Positions 8,075 through 16,632 of a stretch of DNA of 35,088 nucleotides are shown here, piece after piece. The stretch lies in the NCBI GenBank assembly GCA_017463245.1, contig JAFTPN010000011.1, forward strand, positions 1-35,088. Reading direction: 5' to 3'. The notes under the pieces are model-generated. The model did no database searches. It was given only the letters and a program-made list of their open reading frames with translations, and was not told where the DNA came from. A program made the translations under genes and the position numbers. The stretch is from Clostridia bacterium. Its GTDB lineage: Bacteria > Bacillota > Clostridia > Christensenellales > Aristaeellaceae. Position 1 is the first letter of the stretch. Every line of letters starts with the position of its first letter.

Positions 8075-10312
8075 ATGGAAAACCTTGCTCCGGCTGGAAC
8101 TTATGAGGCTCTTGACCGCGCGGTGGCTGCTGGCGCTGATGCGGTTTATTTGGGCTGCTCTGCGTTCAGCGCAAGGGCGGGGGCGGGGAACTTTGACGAG
8201 GAAGAACTGCGGCGGGCGGTGGCGTTTGCGCATTTGCATCATGTGCGGGTGCATGTGACGGTGAACACGCTGATCAAGGACGGCGAGATGGACGAGGTGA
8301 AGGCGCTGCTCCGCCTGCTGAACGAGGTGCGGGTGGATGCGGTGCTGGTGCAGGACCTGGGCGTGCTGCGCATGGCGCGGGCGTGCTTCCCCAATTTGCC
8401 CATCCACGCCAGCACCCAGATGGCCATCCACAACGCCACCGGCGCGGCCTGGTGCGCCCATATGGGCATGGCCCGCGCTGTGCTGGCGCGGGAGTGCAGC
8501 CTGAAGGAGATCGCCTTGGCAGCCAGGCAGCCCATCGAGATCGAGGTCTTTGGCCATGGCGCACAATGCGTGGGCGTCAGCGGGCAGTGCCTGTTTTCCT
8601 CCATGATCGGCTCCCGCAGCGGCAACCGCGGACGCTGCGCCCAGCCCTGCCGCCTGGATTACTCCTACCGCGGCAAACGGGGCGCGTGGCTCTCGCCTCG
8701 CGATGTGTGCCTGCGGGATTACCTGCCGGAATTGGAAAAGGCAGGCGCTTGCTCCATCAAGATCGAGGGCAGGCTGAAGCGCCCTGAATACGTGGCCGTG
8801 GTGGCGGGCAGCTACCGCCGGGGTCTGGATGGCCTGAAGGCCGATGCCAGGGAAAAGCAGGACTTGCTGCAGATTTTCCAGCGGGGCGGGTTCATGAAGG
8901 GCTATGCCATGGGCGCGGAGGACGCGGGGGTCATCGATCCCACCCGCGTGAACCACGGCGGCGTGGGCATTGGCAGCATTGAGGCCGTCAGCGGCAAGCT
9001 GGCACGGGTGCGGCTGACCATGGATCTCCATGACGGAGACGGCTTGCAGATTCGCCACGGACATGAGGATCATGAGATGATCTACGCGGGCAAGGACGCC
9101 TTGGCCGGGGAGGTGGCCGTGCTGCGGCTGCGCCCGGATATGCGCGTGCAGAGCGGCGACGCGGTGGTGCGCCTGACCTCCGCAAGGCAGCTGGAGGCAG
9201 CCCGGGCACTGACCATCCCGACCATTCCTTGCGATATGACCCTGGTGGCGCTGCCCGGCGAGCCGCTGACCCTGACCGTGACGGACGGGGAGAGCGTGGC
9301 CACGGCGACGGGGGAGGCGGTTTCTGCCGCCCAGAAGCGCGCCATGACCGAAGAGGACGCCCGCCGCAGCCTGGAAAAGACCGGCGACACGGCCTTTGCG
9401 CTGCGGGAACTGACTGTGTTTACCGAGAACGCCTTTGTGCCGGTATCGGCGCTGAACGCCCTGCGCCGGGATGCGCTGGACAAGCTGGCCGACCAGCGGG
9501 CAGAGGACTTTGCCCGCCCAATGGGTGACGAGCGCGAGGAAGCAGGGGTGCATCTGCCGCAAGGCGATGTGCCGCCCATGACGGTGTGCCGCACGCTGGA
9601 GCAGATGGCGGACGTGGCCGAGGGCGTGGCCTGCTGGTACCCGGAGGACTTCCGGGAGGAAGCGCTGCGGGCTGGCCTGGGTAAGCTGCCCCAGGGGGCG
9701 TGGCTCCACCTGCCTATGGCCTGCGAGGAAGCAACCTTGCAGATGCTGCACCGCATCGTGTCCGACCACGCCCACAAGCTGGGCGGCGTGGTGCTGGGCA
9801 GCGTGGGACAGCTGGGGATCAAGTGGCCTGTGCCGTTTGGCGCGGGCGGCGGCATCCCGGTGATGAACCGCCGCGCCGCTGCGCTGCTCTTTGAGCAGGG
9901 CTGCGCCTTTGTGACGGCCTCGGCGGAGCTATCCGGCGCAGAGACCGCCGTGCTGATGGCCGGGCAGCCGCCCATTCTGGTGCCTGCCTATGGCTATGCC
10001 CAGCTGATGCTTTTGCACCATTGCCCTGCCCGCACTTATCTGGGGCTGGACAAGGGTCATGCGGCCTGCAAGCTGTGCGATGTGCATTCCCCCGATGCCC
10101 TGCAAGGCACCACGCTGACCGACCGCAAGGGCGTGGCCTTCCCGCTTTTGCGTCAGCGCCTGCCGGAGGGCTGCCTGGTGCGGCTGATGAACGCCCTGCC
10201 CACGGACAACCTGGCAAAGGTCAAGGCGGCGGGGTATGCGCCATTGATTGAACTGACGCTGGAGGGCGGAGAAGGTTCCACCTCCGGCCATTGGAACCGA
10301 CCGGTTGAATAA
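8075..10312 (+). CDS. U32 family peptidase / RlhA-like protein with C-terminal DUF3656-type region
   Basis: U32 proteins were named as collagenase-like peptidases. E. coli RlhA (YdcP) of this family instead introduces 5-hydroxycytidine in 23S rRNA, so an RNA modification role is at least as likely. The 745-residue protein starts with LAPAGTYEALDRAVAAGADAVYLG. It carries the U32 signature EVFGHGAQCVGVSGQCLFSS near residues 155-174, then further conserved cysteines (NRGRCAQPCR) that fit an iron-sulphur site, and IKIEGRLKRPEYV near 225. The long C-terminal half fits the DUF3656 extension of large clostridial members. AAGGAGG precedes the ATG. It lies between zapA and mutS2. Confidence 0.92.
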   Translation: MENLAPAGTYEALDRAVAAGADAVYLGCSAFSARAGAGNFDEEELRRAVAFAHLHHVRVHVTVNTLIKDGEMDEVKALLRLLNEVRVDAVLVQDLGVLRMARACFPNLPIHASTQMAIHNATGAAWCAHMGMARAVLARECSLKEIALAARQPIEIEVFGHGAQCVGVSGQCLFSSMIGSRSGNRGRCAQPCRLDYSYRGKRGAWLSPRDVCLRDYLPELEKAGACSIKIEGRLKRPEYVAVVAGSYRRGLDGLKADAREKQDLLQIFQRGGFMKGYAMGAEDAGVIDPTRVNHGGVGIGSIEAVSGKLARVRLTMDLHDGDGLQIRHGHEDHEMIYAGKDALAGEVAVLRLRPDMRVQSGDAVVRLTSARQLEAARALTIPTIPCDMTLVALPGEPLTLTVTDGESVATATGEAVSAAQKRAMTEEDARRSLEKTGDTAFALRELTVFTENAFVPVSALNALRRDALDKLADQRAEDFARPMGDEREEAGVHLPQGDVPPMTVCRTLEQMADVAEGVACWYPEDFREEALRAGLGKLPQGAWLHLPMACEEATLQMLHRIVSDHAHKLGGVVLGSVGQLGIKWPVPFGAGGGIPVMNRRAAALLFEQGCAFVTASAELSGAETAVLMAGQPPILVPAYGYAQLMLLHHCPARTYLGLDKGHAACKLCDVHSPDALQGTTLTDRKGVAFPLLRQRLPEGCLVRLMNALPTDNLAKVKAAGYAPLIELTLEGGEGSTSGHWNRPVE

Positions 10313-10325
10313 TGGAGTTATTGTT

Positions 10326-12680
10326 ATGATGAGCGAACGAACACTCCGCGTATTGGAGTTTACCAAGATCCGCGACCAGCTGGCCGCCAAGGCCCTGACG
10401 CCCCTAGGCGCGGAACGCTGCCAGGCGCTGGTTCCCTCCTGCAATATGCAGGAGGTACAGGAATGGCAGCAGGAGACCGAGGAAGCCTCGGTGATCCTGA
10501 CCTACATTGGCAGCCATCCCATGGTTCCCTTTGCCGATGTGCGCCCCTCCCTGGCCCTGGCGGACAAGGGCGCTACCCTGTCCCCCAAGGCGCTGCTGAG
10601 CGTGGCCGAGCTGCTGCGTGCCTCCCGCGCCGCCCGCGATGCCCTGGTCACCGACAGGCAGAACACTCCCCGCCTCACCCAGAAGGCGCAGGGCTTGTGC
10701 GTTTTGCGCCACCTGGAGCAGGACATCACCGACGCCATCCTTTCTGAGGACGAGATCGCTGACCGCGCTTCCTCCGAGCTGATGAACATCCGCCGCCACC
10801 TGCGGGGCGCCACCGAGCGCATCAAGGACAAGCTGAACCAGATGATCCACAACCCGTCCTTTGCGAAATACCTGCAGGATCCCATCATCACCGTGCGCAG
10901 CGACCGCTATGTGCTGCCGGTGAAGGCCGAATACCGCAGCAATGTGCCCGGCCTGGTGCACGACCAGTCCACCTCCGGCGCGACCCTTTTCATCGAGCCC
11001 ATGGCCGCGGTGGAAATGGGCAACGAGCTGAAGCAATGGGAACTGAAGGAGCAGGCGGAGATCGAGCGCATTCTGGCCGCCCTCTCTGCCGAGGTAGCGC
11101 CCTATGCCGCCCAGCTGCGGGAGAACATCGACATTCTGGCGGAGCTGGACTTCATCTTTGCCAAGGGTCTTTTGAGCCGCGAAATGTTTGCGGTGACCCC
11201 CAAGCTGAACAAGGACGGCTACATCAACATCATCCGTGGCCGCCACCCGCTGATCCCCGCGGATAGGGTGGTGCCCTCCAACCTGTGGATGGGCAAGGAT
11301 TTCACCACGCTGATCATCACCGGCCCCAACACCGGCGGCAAAACGGTGACGCTGAAAACGGTGGGTCTGTTTACCCTGATGGCTCAGGCGGGCTTGCAGG
11401 TGCCTGCCGATCTGGGCACGGAGCTGGCGGTGTTTGGTCAGGTGTTTGCGGACATTGGCGACGAGCAGTCCATCGAGCAGAGCCTCTCCACCTTCTCCAG
11501 CCACATGACAAATATCGTGACCATCATGCGTGAGGTCACCCCCCACGACCTGGTGCTGTTTGACGAGCTGGGCGCAGGCACCGATCCCACCGAGGGCGCT
11601 GCCCTGGCGCAGAGCATTCTGACAAGGCTTTTGCACATCCGCGTGCGCACCCTGGCCACCACCCATTACAGCGAGCTGAAAGCCTTCGCGCTGTCTACCA
11701 AGGGCGTGGAGAACGCCTCTGTGGAGTTCAACGTGGAGACCCTGCGGCCTACCTACCGTCTGTCCATCGGCGTGCCGGGCAAGTCCAACGCCTTTGAGAT
11801 CAGCCGCAAGCTGGGTCTGCCGGAAAACCTCATCGACGCCGCCAAAACGCTGCTTACCAGCGAGTCCATCCGCTTTGAGGATGTGATCGCCAATGCGGAG
11901 TATCACCGCCAGGTGGCCGAAAAGGAGCGGGAGCTGGCCGTGGAAGCCTCCAAGGAGACCACCCGGCTCCGCGACGAGGCCGAGCGCCTCCGCAAGGAAA
12001 TGGAGGAAAAGCGGGAGACCGCCATGCGCAAGGCGCGGGAGGACGCTCGCCGGGTGCTGGAAAATGCCCGGCGCGAGGCTGAGAGCATCCTCACCGACCT
12101 GAAGAAGATGAAGAAGAACGCCACCCCGGACAATGATGCCGCTGCCCTGCGCCGCCAGCTGGAGAAGAGCATTGATAACCTCTCCGAAGGCCTGGTGCAG
12201 AAGGTGGATACCGTGACCGCCCCGCCCAAGACCGTCAAGCCCGGCGACCGGGTGGAGATCCTCACCCTGGGCAGCCAGGGCACGGTGCTGTCCGCCCCCA
12301 ATGCCAAGGGCGAGGTGGAGCTGCAGGCGGGCGTGATGAAGTTCAAAGCCCACATCAGCCAGCTGCGCCTGGTGAAGCAGAAGGAACCCCAGAAGAAGTC
12401 CTCCGTCAAAACCACCACCGGCGCCATGACCCGCACCGTGTCCATGGAGTGCGACGTGCGCGGCATGATGCTGGAGGAGGCCATCGCCGCCGTTGACCAG
12501 TACCTCAATGAGGCCATCATGGCCGGCCTGGGCGAAGTTCAAATTATCCATGGCAAAGGCACCGGCGTCCTCCGCTCCGGCATCCAGCAGCACCTCAAAC
12601 GCCACATGCTCGTCAAAGAATTCCGCCTCGGCGTCTACGGCGAAGGCGAAAGCGGCGTAACGGTAGTGACGCTCAAGTGA
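10326..12680 (+). CDS. mutS2: MutS2 family ATPase/endonuclease
   Basis: MutS2 limits homologous recombination and, in Bacillus, also acts on collided ribosomes. The 784 residues show the MutS core, Walker A GPNTGGKT at about 333-340, Walker B with VLFDELGAGTDPTEGAAL, and the ATTHYSELK switch. A long charged coiled coil follows (about 510-600), then a KOW-like segment and a C-terminal Smr nuclease domain with DVRG and HGKGTGVLR. The frame is open back to a TTG at 10305 that overlaps the U32 stop. ATG 10326, with GGAG 8 bases upstream, fits the family start (MSERTLRVLEFTKI). ATG 10329 is equally possible. Confidence 0.95.
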   Translation: MMSERTLRVLEFTKIRDQLAAKALTPLGAERCQALVPSCNMQEVQEWQQETEEASVILTYIGSHPMVPFADVRPSLALADKGATLSPKALLSVAELLRASRAARDALVTDRQNTPRLTQKAQGLCVLRHLEQDITDAILSEDEIADRASSELMNIRRHLRGATERIKDKLNQMIHNPSFAKYLQDPIITVRSDRYVLPVKAEYRSNVPGLVHDQSTSGATLFIEPMAAVEMGNELKQWELKEQAEIERILAALSAEVAPYAAQLRENIDILAELDFIFAKGLLSREMFAVTPKLNKDGYINIIRGRHPLIPADRVVPSNLWMGKDFTTLIITGPNTGGKTVTLKTVGLFTLMAQAGLQVPADLGTELAVFGQVFADIGDEQSIEQSLSTFSSHMTNIVTIMREVTPHDLVLFDELGAGTDPTEGAALAQSILTRLLHIRVRTLATTHYSELKAFALSTKGVENASVEFNVETLRPTYRLSIGVPGKSNAFEISRKLGLPENLIDAAKTLLTSESIRFEDVIANAEYHRQVAEKERELAVEASKETTRLRDEAERLRKEMEEKRETAMRKAREDARRVLENARREAESILTDLKKMKKNATPDNDAAALRRQLEKSIDNLSEGLVQKVDTVTAPPKTVKPGDRVEILTLGSQGTVLSAPNAKGEVELQAGVMKFKAHISQLRLVKQKEPQKKSSVKTTTGAMTRTVSMECDVRGMMLEEAIAAVDQYLNEAIMAGLGEVQIIHGKGTGVLRSGIQQHLKRHMLVKEFRLGVYGEGESGVTVVTLK

Positions 12681-12682
12681 CG

Positions 12683-12756
12683 CCAGAGAGGGCGCTGCCC
12701 TCTCTGGACTCTCCCGCCAAAGGGCCGTTCGGCCCTCTGGACTCCCATTCGGGGAG
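12683..12756 (+). repeat. Repeat family 5: hairpin array after mutS2
   Basis: Begins 3 bases after the mutS2 stop. CCAGAGAGGGC-GCT-GCCCTCTCTGG is a perfect 11-bp triloop hairpin (12683-12707). It is followed by AGGGCC/GGCCCT (12721-12736) and CTCCC/GGGGAG (12742-12756). No T-run follows. It could stabilise the mRNA 3' end. It opens the 397-base gene-free stretch 12681-13077, which is entirely repeat modules. Confidence 0.75.
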
Positions 12757-12761
12757 GGCGT

Positions 12762-12819
12762 GGGACGCGCATATAAGCAGGGGTCACGGCGCATAACGGA
12801 TGCGCCGCGACGCGGGGGA
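12762..12819 (+). repeat. Repeat family 6, copy B
   Basis: Contains ATAAGCAGGGGTCACGGCGC then GCGCCGCGACGCGGGGGA. The same module follows the hairpin array at 17560-17614 and occurs reversed at 7901-7944. Confidence 0.7.
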
Positions 12820-12827
12820 AGCGACGC

Positions 12828-12943
12828 TCCACCTCATCCGGCCTCACGGCCACCTTCCCCTCAAGGGGAAGGCAAGGAGCAGGCGCTGCAAGAGGCTTCC
12901 CCTTGAGGGGAAGCTGTCGCCGCAAGGCGACTGATGAGGTGGA
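12828..12943 (+). mobile_element. Repeat family 2, copy 1: MITE-like element with 11-bp terminal inverted repeats
   Basis: The 116-base unit is bounded by TCCACCTCATC and its exact complement GATGAGGTGGA. Inside are two short palindromes built on CTTCCCCT and AGGGGAAG, and a GTCGCC/GGCGAC hairpin near the right end. A second copy in the same orientation is at 31059-31185. No transposase is present and no target duplication was recognised. Mobility is inferred from structure only. Confidence 0.6.
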
Positions 12944-12979
12944 AAGCTGCACAAAAGTCCTGCCGCTTGGCTGCGCATT

Positions 12980-13008
12980 TGTAGGGGCGAACTGTGTTCG
13001 CCCGCCGT
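12980..13008 (+). repeat. Repeat family 3, copy A
   Basis: TGTAGGGGCGAA...TTCGCCCGCCGT, with a 7-bp GGGCGAA/TTCGCCC stem. Related copies are at 17729-17757 and, reversed, 34940-34968; those carry GATC in the stem. Confidence 0.75.
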
Positions 13009-13014
13009 ACACAA

Positions 13015-13077
13015 ACTAAGCCTCCCTCTTTGAGGGAGGTGGCAGCCGCTTGCGGCTGACGGAAGGAGGGTTCTGCC
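13015..13077 (+). repeat. Repeat family 1, copy B, supplying the RBS of the GNAT gene
   Basis: Same unit as copies A, C and D. Its conserved ACGGAAGGAG segment gives AAGGAGG at 13063-13069, 8 bases before the ATG at 13078. The TTCTGCCA end runs directly into that start codon. Confidence 0.85.
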
Positions 13078-13530
13078 ATGGCTACCATCACCGTCCGTGA
13101 AGCTACCCCTGCCGATGCACCCGCCCTGCACCGCCTGAATATCGCCTTTAACGGCGAAGGCCTGCCGGACGCGGAAAGCATCCGCGCTGCCCTTTCGCGC
13201 AACCCGCAGGAGTTCACCTGCATTGCTGAGAACGATGGCGTGGCCGTGGGCTTCCTGTGCGGGCAGGTGCTTTTCTCCTGGTGCTACGAAACGCCCACCG
13301 TGGAGATTGCCGAATTGTATGTGGATGCCTCCTGCCGCCGCCAGGGCGCAGCCCGGCAGCTGATGCAACTGGCTGAACAGATCGCCATGGAGCGCTTCGG
13401 TGCCGATGCAGCCACGCTCCTCACCGGCGGCAAGAACCTGCCTGCCCAAGCCTTTTACGAAGCGCAGGGCTACCGCCAGGACGGCGAAAAGCACTACACC
13501 AAACGCCTTTCCCCGTCAGAACACACTTAA
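13078..13530 (+). CDS. GNAT family N-acetyltransferase
   Basis: A 150-residue single-domain GNAT that would transfer acetyl from acetyl-CoA to an amine; the substrate is unknown. The N-terminal ITVREATPADAPALHRLN strand and helix, the VEIAELYVDASCRRQGAARQL acetyl-CoA loop region near residues 75-95, and the LPAQAFYEAQGYRQDGEKHY end are all typical. The ribosome binding site comes from a repeat family 1 copy, and the TAA stop (13528-13530) falls on the first bases of a family 4 repeat. The gene is thus bracketed by repeat modules and may have been carried in with them or invaded by them on both sides. Confidence 0.9.
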   Translation: MATITVREATPADAPALHRLNIAFNGEGLPDAESIRAALSRNPQEFTCIAENDGVAVGFLCGQVLFSWCYETPTVEIAELYVDASCRRQGAARQLMQLAEQIAMERFGADAATLLTGGKNLPAQAFYEAQGYRQDGEKHYTKRLSPSEHT

Positions 13531-13563
13531 TTCCGCATTCCGAATTCCTAATTCCGAATTACT
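13529..13563 (+). repeat. Repeat family 4, copy A (CCGAATT/CCGCATT units)
   Basis: An AT-rich run made of ATTCCG-type units, ending GAATTACTC. It begins within the GNAT stop codon and ends 17 bases before the response regulator start. Copies at 17768-17803 and, reversed, 34886-34930 have the same position and orientation relative to the following gene. Confidence 0.8.
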
Positions 13564-13580
13564 CGTCCGAGGTGACATTT

Positions 13581-14273
13581 ATGAAAGACAAGCCCTACAT
13601 CCTGCTTGTTGACGACGATCCCAACATTTCCCGCCTGGTGCAGCTCTACCTGGAAAAGGAGGGCTTTGAGGTCAAAACTGCCGACCGGGGCGACGACGCC
13701 CTGGCGCATTTCCGCAAGCTGCCCCCTGACCTGATGCTCCTGGACGTGATGCTCCCCGGCATGGACGGCTGGCAGGTGCTGAAGTCCGTGCGCAAGACCA
13801 GCAGCATTCCCATCATCATGCTCACCGCCAAGGACGAGACCTTCGACAAGGTGCTGGGCCTGGAGCTGGGCGCGGACGACTACATCACCAAGCCCTTTGA
13901 TACCAAGGAGCTGGTGGCTCGCGTGAAGGCGGTGCTGCGCCGCACCCAGGGCAGCGATGACGACAAGACCGACACCCTGGCCTTCCCCGGCCTCACGGTG
14001 AGCCTTGCCCAGTATGAGGTGAACTACCAGGGCGAGAAGGTGGAAATGCCCCCCAAGGAGCTGGAGGTGCTGTACTTCCTGGCCTCCCACCAGAACCAGG
14101 TGTTCACCCGCGAGCAGCTCCTGGAGCAGGTGTGGGGCTTTGATTTCTATGGCGACAGCCGCACGGTGGATGTTCACATCAAGCGCCTGCGGGAGAAGCT
14201 CCCCGAGTGCGAGAAGCACGGCTGGTGCATCCGCACGGTGTGGGGCGTGGGCTATAAGTTTGAAATGAAGTGA
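13581..14273 (+). CDS. OmpR/PhoB-type response regulator
   Basis: A 230-residue two-component regulator. The receiver domain (1-120) has the acidic pair DDD at 11-13, the phospho-acceptor Asp55 in LLDVMLPGMDGW, MLTAKDE and the conserved Lys in YITKPFD. The C-terminal winged helix (about 133-230) has PPKELEVLYFLASHQNQVF, YGDSRTVDVHIKRLREK and RTVWGVGYKF, typical of the PhoB/WalR group. The frame is open to a GTG at 13572. ATG 13581, with GAGGT upstream, gives the family-standard start. It is separated by 4 bases from the kinase gene, so the two form an operon. A family 4 repeat sits just upstream. Confidence 0.96.
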   Translation: MKDKPYILLVDDDPNISRLVQLYLEKEGFEVKTADRGDDALAHFRKLPPDLMLLDVMLPGMDGWQVLKSVRKTSSIPIIMLTAKDETFDKVLGLELGADDYITKPFDTKELVARVKAVLRRTQGSDDDKTDTLAFPGLTVSLAQYEVNYQGEKVEMPPKELEVLYFLASHQNQVFTREQLLEQVWGFDFYGDSRTVDVHIKRLREKLPECEKHGWCIRTVWGVGYKFEMK

Positions 14274-14277
14274 CGCT

Positions 14278-15738
14278 ATGATACGACAGGAACGGGACAT
14301 GTTTTCCCGCATCATGGGCATGGTCATGGCGGTGATCCTGCTGGTCACGGTGGGCATTTCCGGCATGAGCTACATCACCCTGCGCAATCAGCAGATATCC
14401 GCCCGGCTGGAAGCCCTGATGCAGGAGGCGCGGGAGATCGCCTATCTGGCGGCGCGGAACTCCGCCAGCTCGGTGGGCATTCTCTTCGGGCAGAATGATT
14501 CCACCATGGATTACATCCGCTGGAAATCCGAAGAGGTATACCAGGATTACGGCGCCTACATCCTGGTGGTGGACAGGCGCGGCCGCGTGATGGACAATAT
14601 GCGCACCGCCTATGCCGAGGATCCGGATTTTGTGGCCTCCCTGGACGGGCAGGAGATCAGCCTGGCGCTGACCATGGTGCTTTCCGGCCAGGAAGTAGCC
14701 CTGCGCCTGCCCATCGGCGGTGCTCCCGCCTTTATGGTGGGCGTCCCCTTTGTGCAGGACGAAAACGTGCTGGGCGCTGTGCTGATCCAGACCAAGGCGC
14801 AGATCATCGAGGGCGGTCTCATGGCCATGATCCCCCAGACCATCATGGTGGCCACCACGGCCATGTCCATTGCGGCGGCGCTGGTGTTCTTCTATGTGCG
14901 CTCGGTGATGCGTCCCCTGGGGGATGTGACCCGCGCAGCTCGCGCCATGGCAGACGGCAATTTCGGCGTTCGCGTCTCCACCGAGACCGGCAGCCCGGAG
15001 ATCACCGAGCTGTCCACCGCCTTCAACAGCATGGCGGGCAAGCTCTCGGAGGTGGAGAGCAGCCGCAGGGAATTTGTGGCCAATGTGAGCCACGAGCTGC
15101 GCAGCCCCATCACCTCCATCAGCGGCTTTGTGGAGGGCATGGAGGATGGCACCATCCCCGTCGAAGAGCATCCCAAATACCTGGCGCTGGTGGGCGACGA
15201 GACCCGCCGCCTCTCCAAGCTGATTGGCGACCTGCTGGCGCTCTCCCGCCTGGAGCGGGACGATGCGGCGCTGGAGTGGAGCGAATTTGACATCAACGAG
15301 ATGCTGCGCCGGGCCATCATCCGCCGGGTGAACGACCTGGAGAGCAAGCGCATGGAGGTCGAGTGCGACTTCCAGCAGGAGCCCTGCCTGGTGCGCGCCG
15401 ACAGCGACCGCATCGAGCAGGTGGTGGTGAACCTGCTGGACAACGCCATCAAGTTCACCCCGGAGGGCGGCAAGATCACCCTGACCACCGGGGCGGACAA
15501 AGACATTTGCACCGTGGTCGTTCAGGACAATGGCGTGGGTATTCCCCCGGAGGACAGGAGCCGGGTGTTCGACCGGTTCTTTACTGCCGACCGCGCCCAC
15601 ACCGCTGGCAAGGGCACCGGCCTGGGGCTGAGCATCTGCCAGCGCATTATGGAAATGCACGGACAATCCCTGCGGTTGAAGGATACGGAGGAAGGCACGG
15701 CCTTTGCCTTTACATTGGAAAAGGCGAAGGCGTTATAA
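14278..15738 (+). CDS. Membrane sensor histidine kinase
   Basis: The 486-residue partner kinase of the preceding regulator. Seen in order: TM1 about 15-37, an extracellular sensor domain of about 140 residues with a PAS/Cache-like look, TM2 about 183-206, a HAMP domain (MRPLGDVTRAARAMADGNF), HisKA with phospho-acceptor His272 in NVSHELRSP, N box VVNLLDNAIKF, G1 VQDNGVGIP, F box RFFTADRAHT and G2 GKGTGLGLSIC. The arrangement resembles PhoR/ResE/WalK kinases. The signal is unknown. The start at 14278 has only a weak ribosome binding site inside the regulator's end; ATG 14299 is an alternative. Confidence 0.95.
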   Translation: MIRQERDMFSRIMGMVMAVILLVTVGISGMSYITLRNQQISARLEALMQEAREIAYLAARNSASSVGILFGQNDSTMDYIRWKSEEVYQDYGAYILVVDRRGRVMDNMRTAYAEDPDFVASLDGQEISLALTMVLSGQEVALRLPIGGAPAFMVGVPFVQDENVLGAVLIQTKAQIIEGGLMAMIPQTIMVATTAMSIAAALVFFYVRSVMRPLGDVTRAARAMADGNFGVRVSTETGSPEITELSTAFNSMAGKLSEVESSRREFVANVSHELRSPITSISGFVEGMEDGTIPVEEHPKYLALVGDETRRLSKLIGDLLALSRLERDDAALEWSEFDINEMLRRAIIRRVNDLESKRMEVECDFQQEPCLVRADSDRIEQVVVNLLDNAIKFTPEGGKITLTTGADKDICTVVVQDNGVGIPPEDRSRVFDRFFTADRAHTAGKGTGLGLSICQRIMEMHGQSLRLKDTEEGTAFAFTLEKAKAL

Positions 15739-15753
15739 GGAGGTACGGAAGCT

Positions 15754-16041
15754 ATGAAGGAGCTGACGGAGGTTCGGCAGGAACTGGACGCGGTGGATCG
15801 CCAGATCGTGGCGCTGTTCGAGCAGCGCATGGTGCTGGCCCGGGATGTGGTGGCCTACAAGATCGCCCATGGAATGCAGGTGCTGGATCGTTCCCGCGAA
15901 GAGGCTGTGCTGGCGTCCCGCATGGGTATGCTGAAGGATGATCATTGGGCAGAAAGCGTCCGGGCGCTGTATGAGGAGATCATGCGGCTGAGCCGCGCCG
16001 AGCAGGAGCGCATCCTGAAGGAGGCGGAAAACCATGCTTGA
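15754..16041 (+). CDS. aroQ: Chorismate mutase, AroQ type
   Basis: Converts chorismate to prephenate for phenylalanine and tyrosine synthesis. The 95-residue all-helical protein fits the stand-alone AroQ length. Family residues are seen in ELTEVRQELDAVDRQIVALF, QRMVLARDVVAYK and DRSREEAVL, which contain the arginine, lysine and glutamate positions that hold the substrate. AAGGAGG overlaps the kinase stop, 9-10 bases before the ATG. The last 8 bases overlap the shikimate kinase gene, so the two are translationally coupled. Confidence 0.92.
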   Translation: MKELTEVRQELDAVDRQIVALFEQRMVLARDVVAYKIAHGMQVLDRSREEAVLASRMGMLKDDHWAESVRALYEEIMRLSRAEQERILKEAENHA

Positions 16042-16546
16042 GCGTCATGTGTTCCTCATTGGTATGCCGGGCTGCGGCAAAAGCAGCCTGGGCAAGCGTG
16101 TGGCCGGCAATATGCGCATCCCCTATGTGGACATGGATCAGCGCATTTCCGATGCGGTGGGCTGCTCGATCTCCGATATCTTTGAGCGCTATGGAGAGCA
16201 GGCCTTCCGCAATGCGGAGACCAACACCCTCATCCAGCTCACCCGGGAAACGCCCAGCCTGATCTCCACCGGCGGCGGCACCGTGCTGCGGGAAAACAAC
16301 CGCGCCATTATGCGCAATTCCGGCGTGATCGTGCTCATCGACCGCCCCCTGGAGGAGATCATGGGGGACATCAAGCTGGACAGGCGACCTCTCCTGGCGC
16401 AGAAGGGTCTGGGCGAGGTGGAGCGGCTCTACCACGAGCGCATTGATATCTACCGCTCCGTGGCGGACTTTGTGATGGACAACAGCAATGGCTATCACGC
16501 GGGACTGCGTGGGCTGGAACAGATCATGCGGCACATGGGCTGCTGA
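16034..16546 (+). CDS. aroK: Shikimate kinase
   Basis: Phosphorylates shikimate at O3 in the chorismate pathway. The 170 residues include the P-loop GMPGCGKSS (10-18), the DMDQ metal site, the shikimate-binding FRNAE and STGGGTVLREN, and the lid segment LDRRPLL. Full length for the family. It shares an 8-base overlap with aroQ, giving a two-gene aromatic block. The other aro genes are not in this window. Confidence 0.95.
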   Translation: MLERHVFLIGMPGCGKSSLGKRVAGNMRIPYVDMDQRISDAVGCSISDIFERYGEQAFRNAETNTLIQLTRETPSLISTGGGTVLRENNRAIMRNSGVIVLIDRPLEEIMGDIKLDRRPLLAQKGLGEVERLYHERIDIYRSVADFVMDNSNGYHAGLRGLEQIMRHMGC

Positions 16547-16562
16547 GAGGCAGTTTGAATGA

Positions 16563-16582
16563 TGCGGCTGACTGAGGGAGCC
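16563..16582 (+). repeat. Fragment of repeat family S
   Basis: The bases around GCGGCTGACTGAGGGAGCC match the right end of the unit at 7766-7815. It lies alone in the 86-base gap before the kinase gene. Confidence 0.4.
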
Positions 16583-16632
16583 CGCGGGACTGACATATGG
16601 GACGATAACCGGAAGATACAGGAGGCATACCA

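Noticed and set aside
12683-12756. Family 5 hairpins as ordinary Rho-independent terminators
   Set aside because: The stems are strong but no T-run follows any of them, unlike the clear terminators at 19219, 24808, 29282 and 30970.
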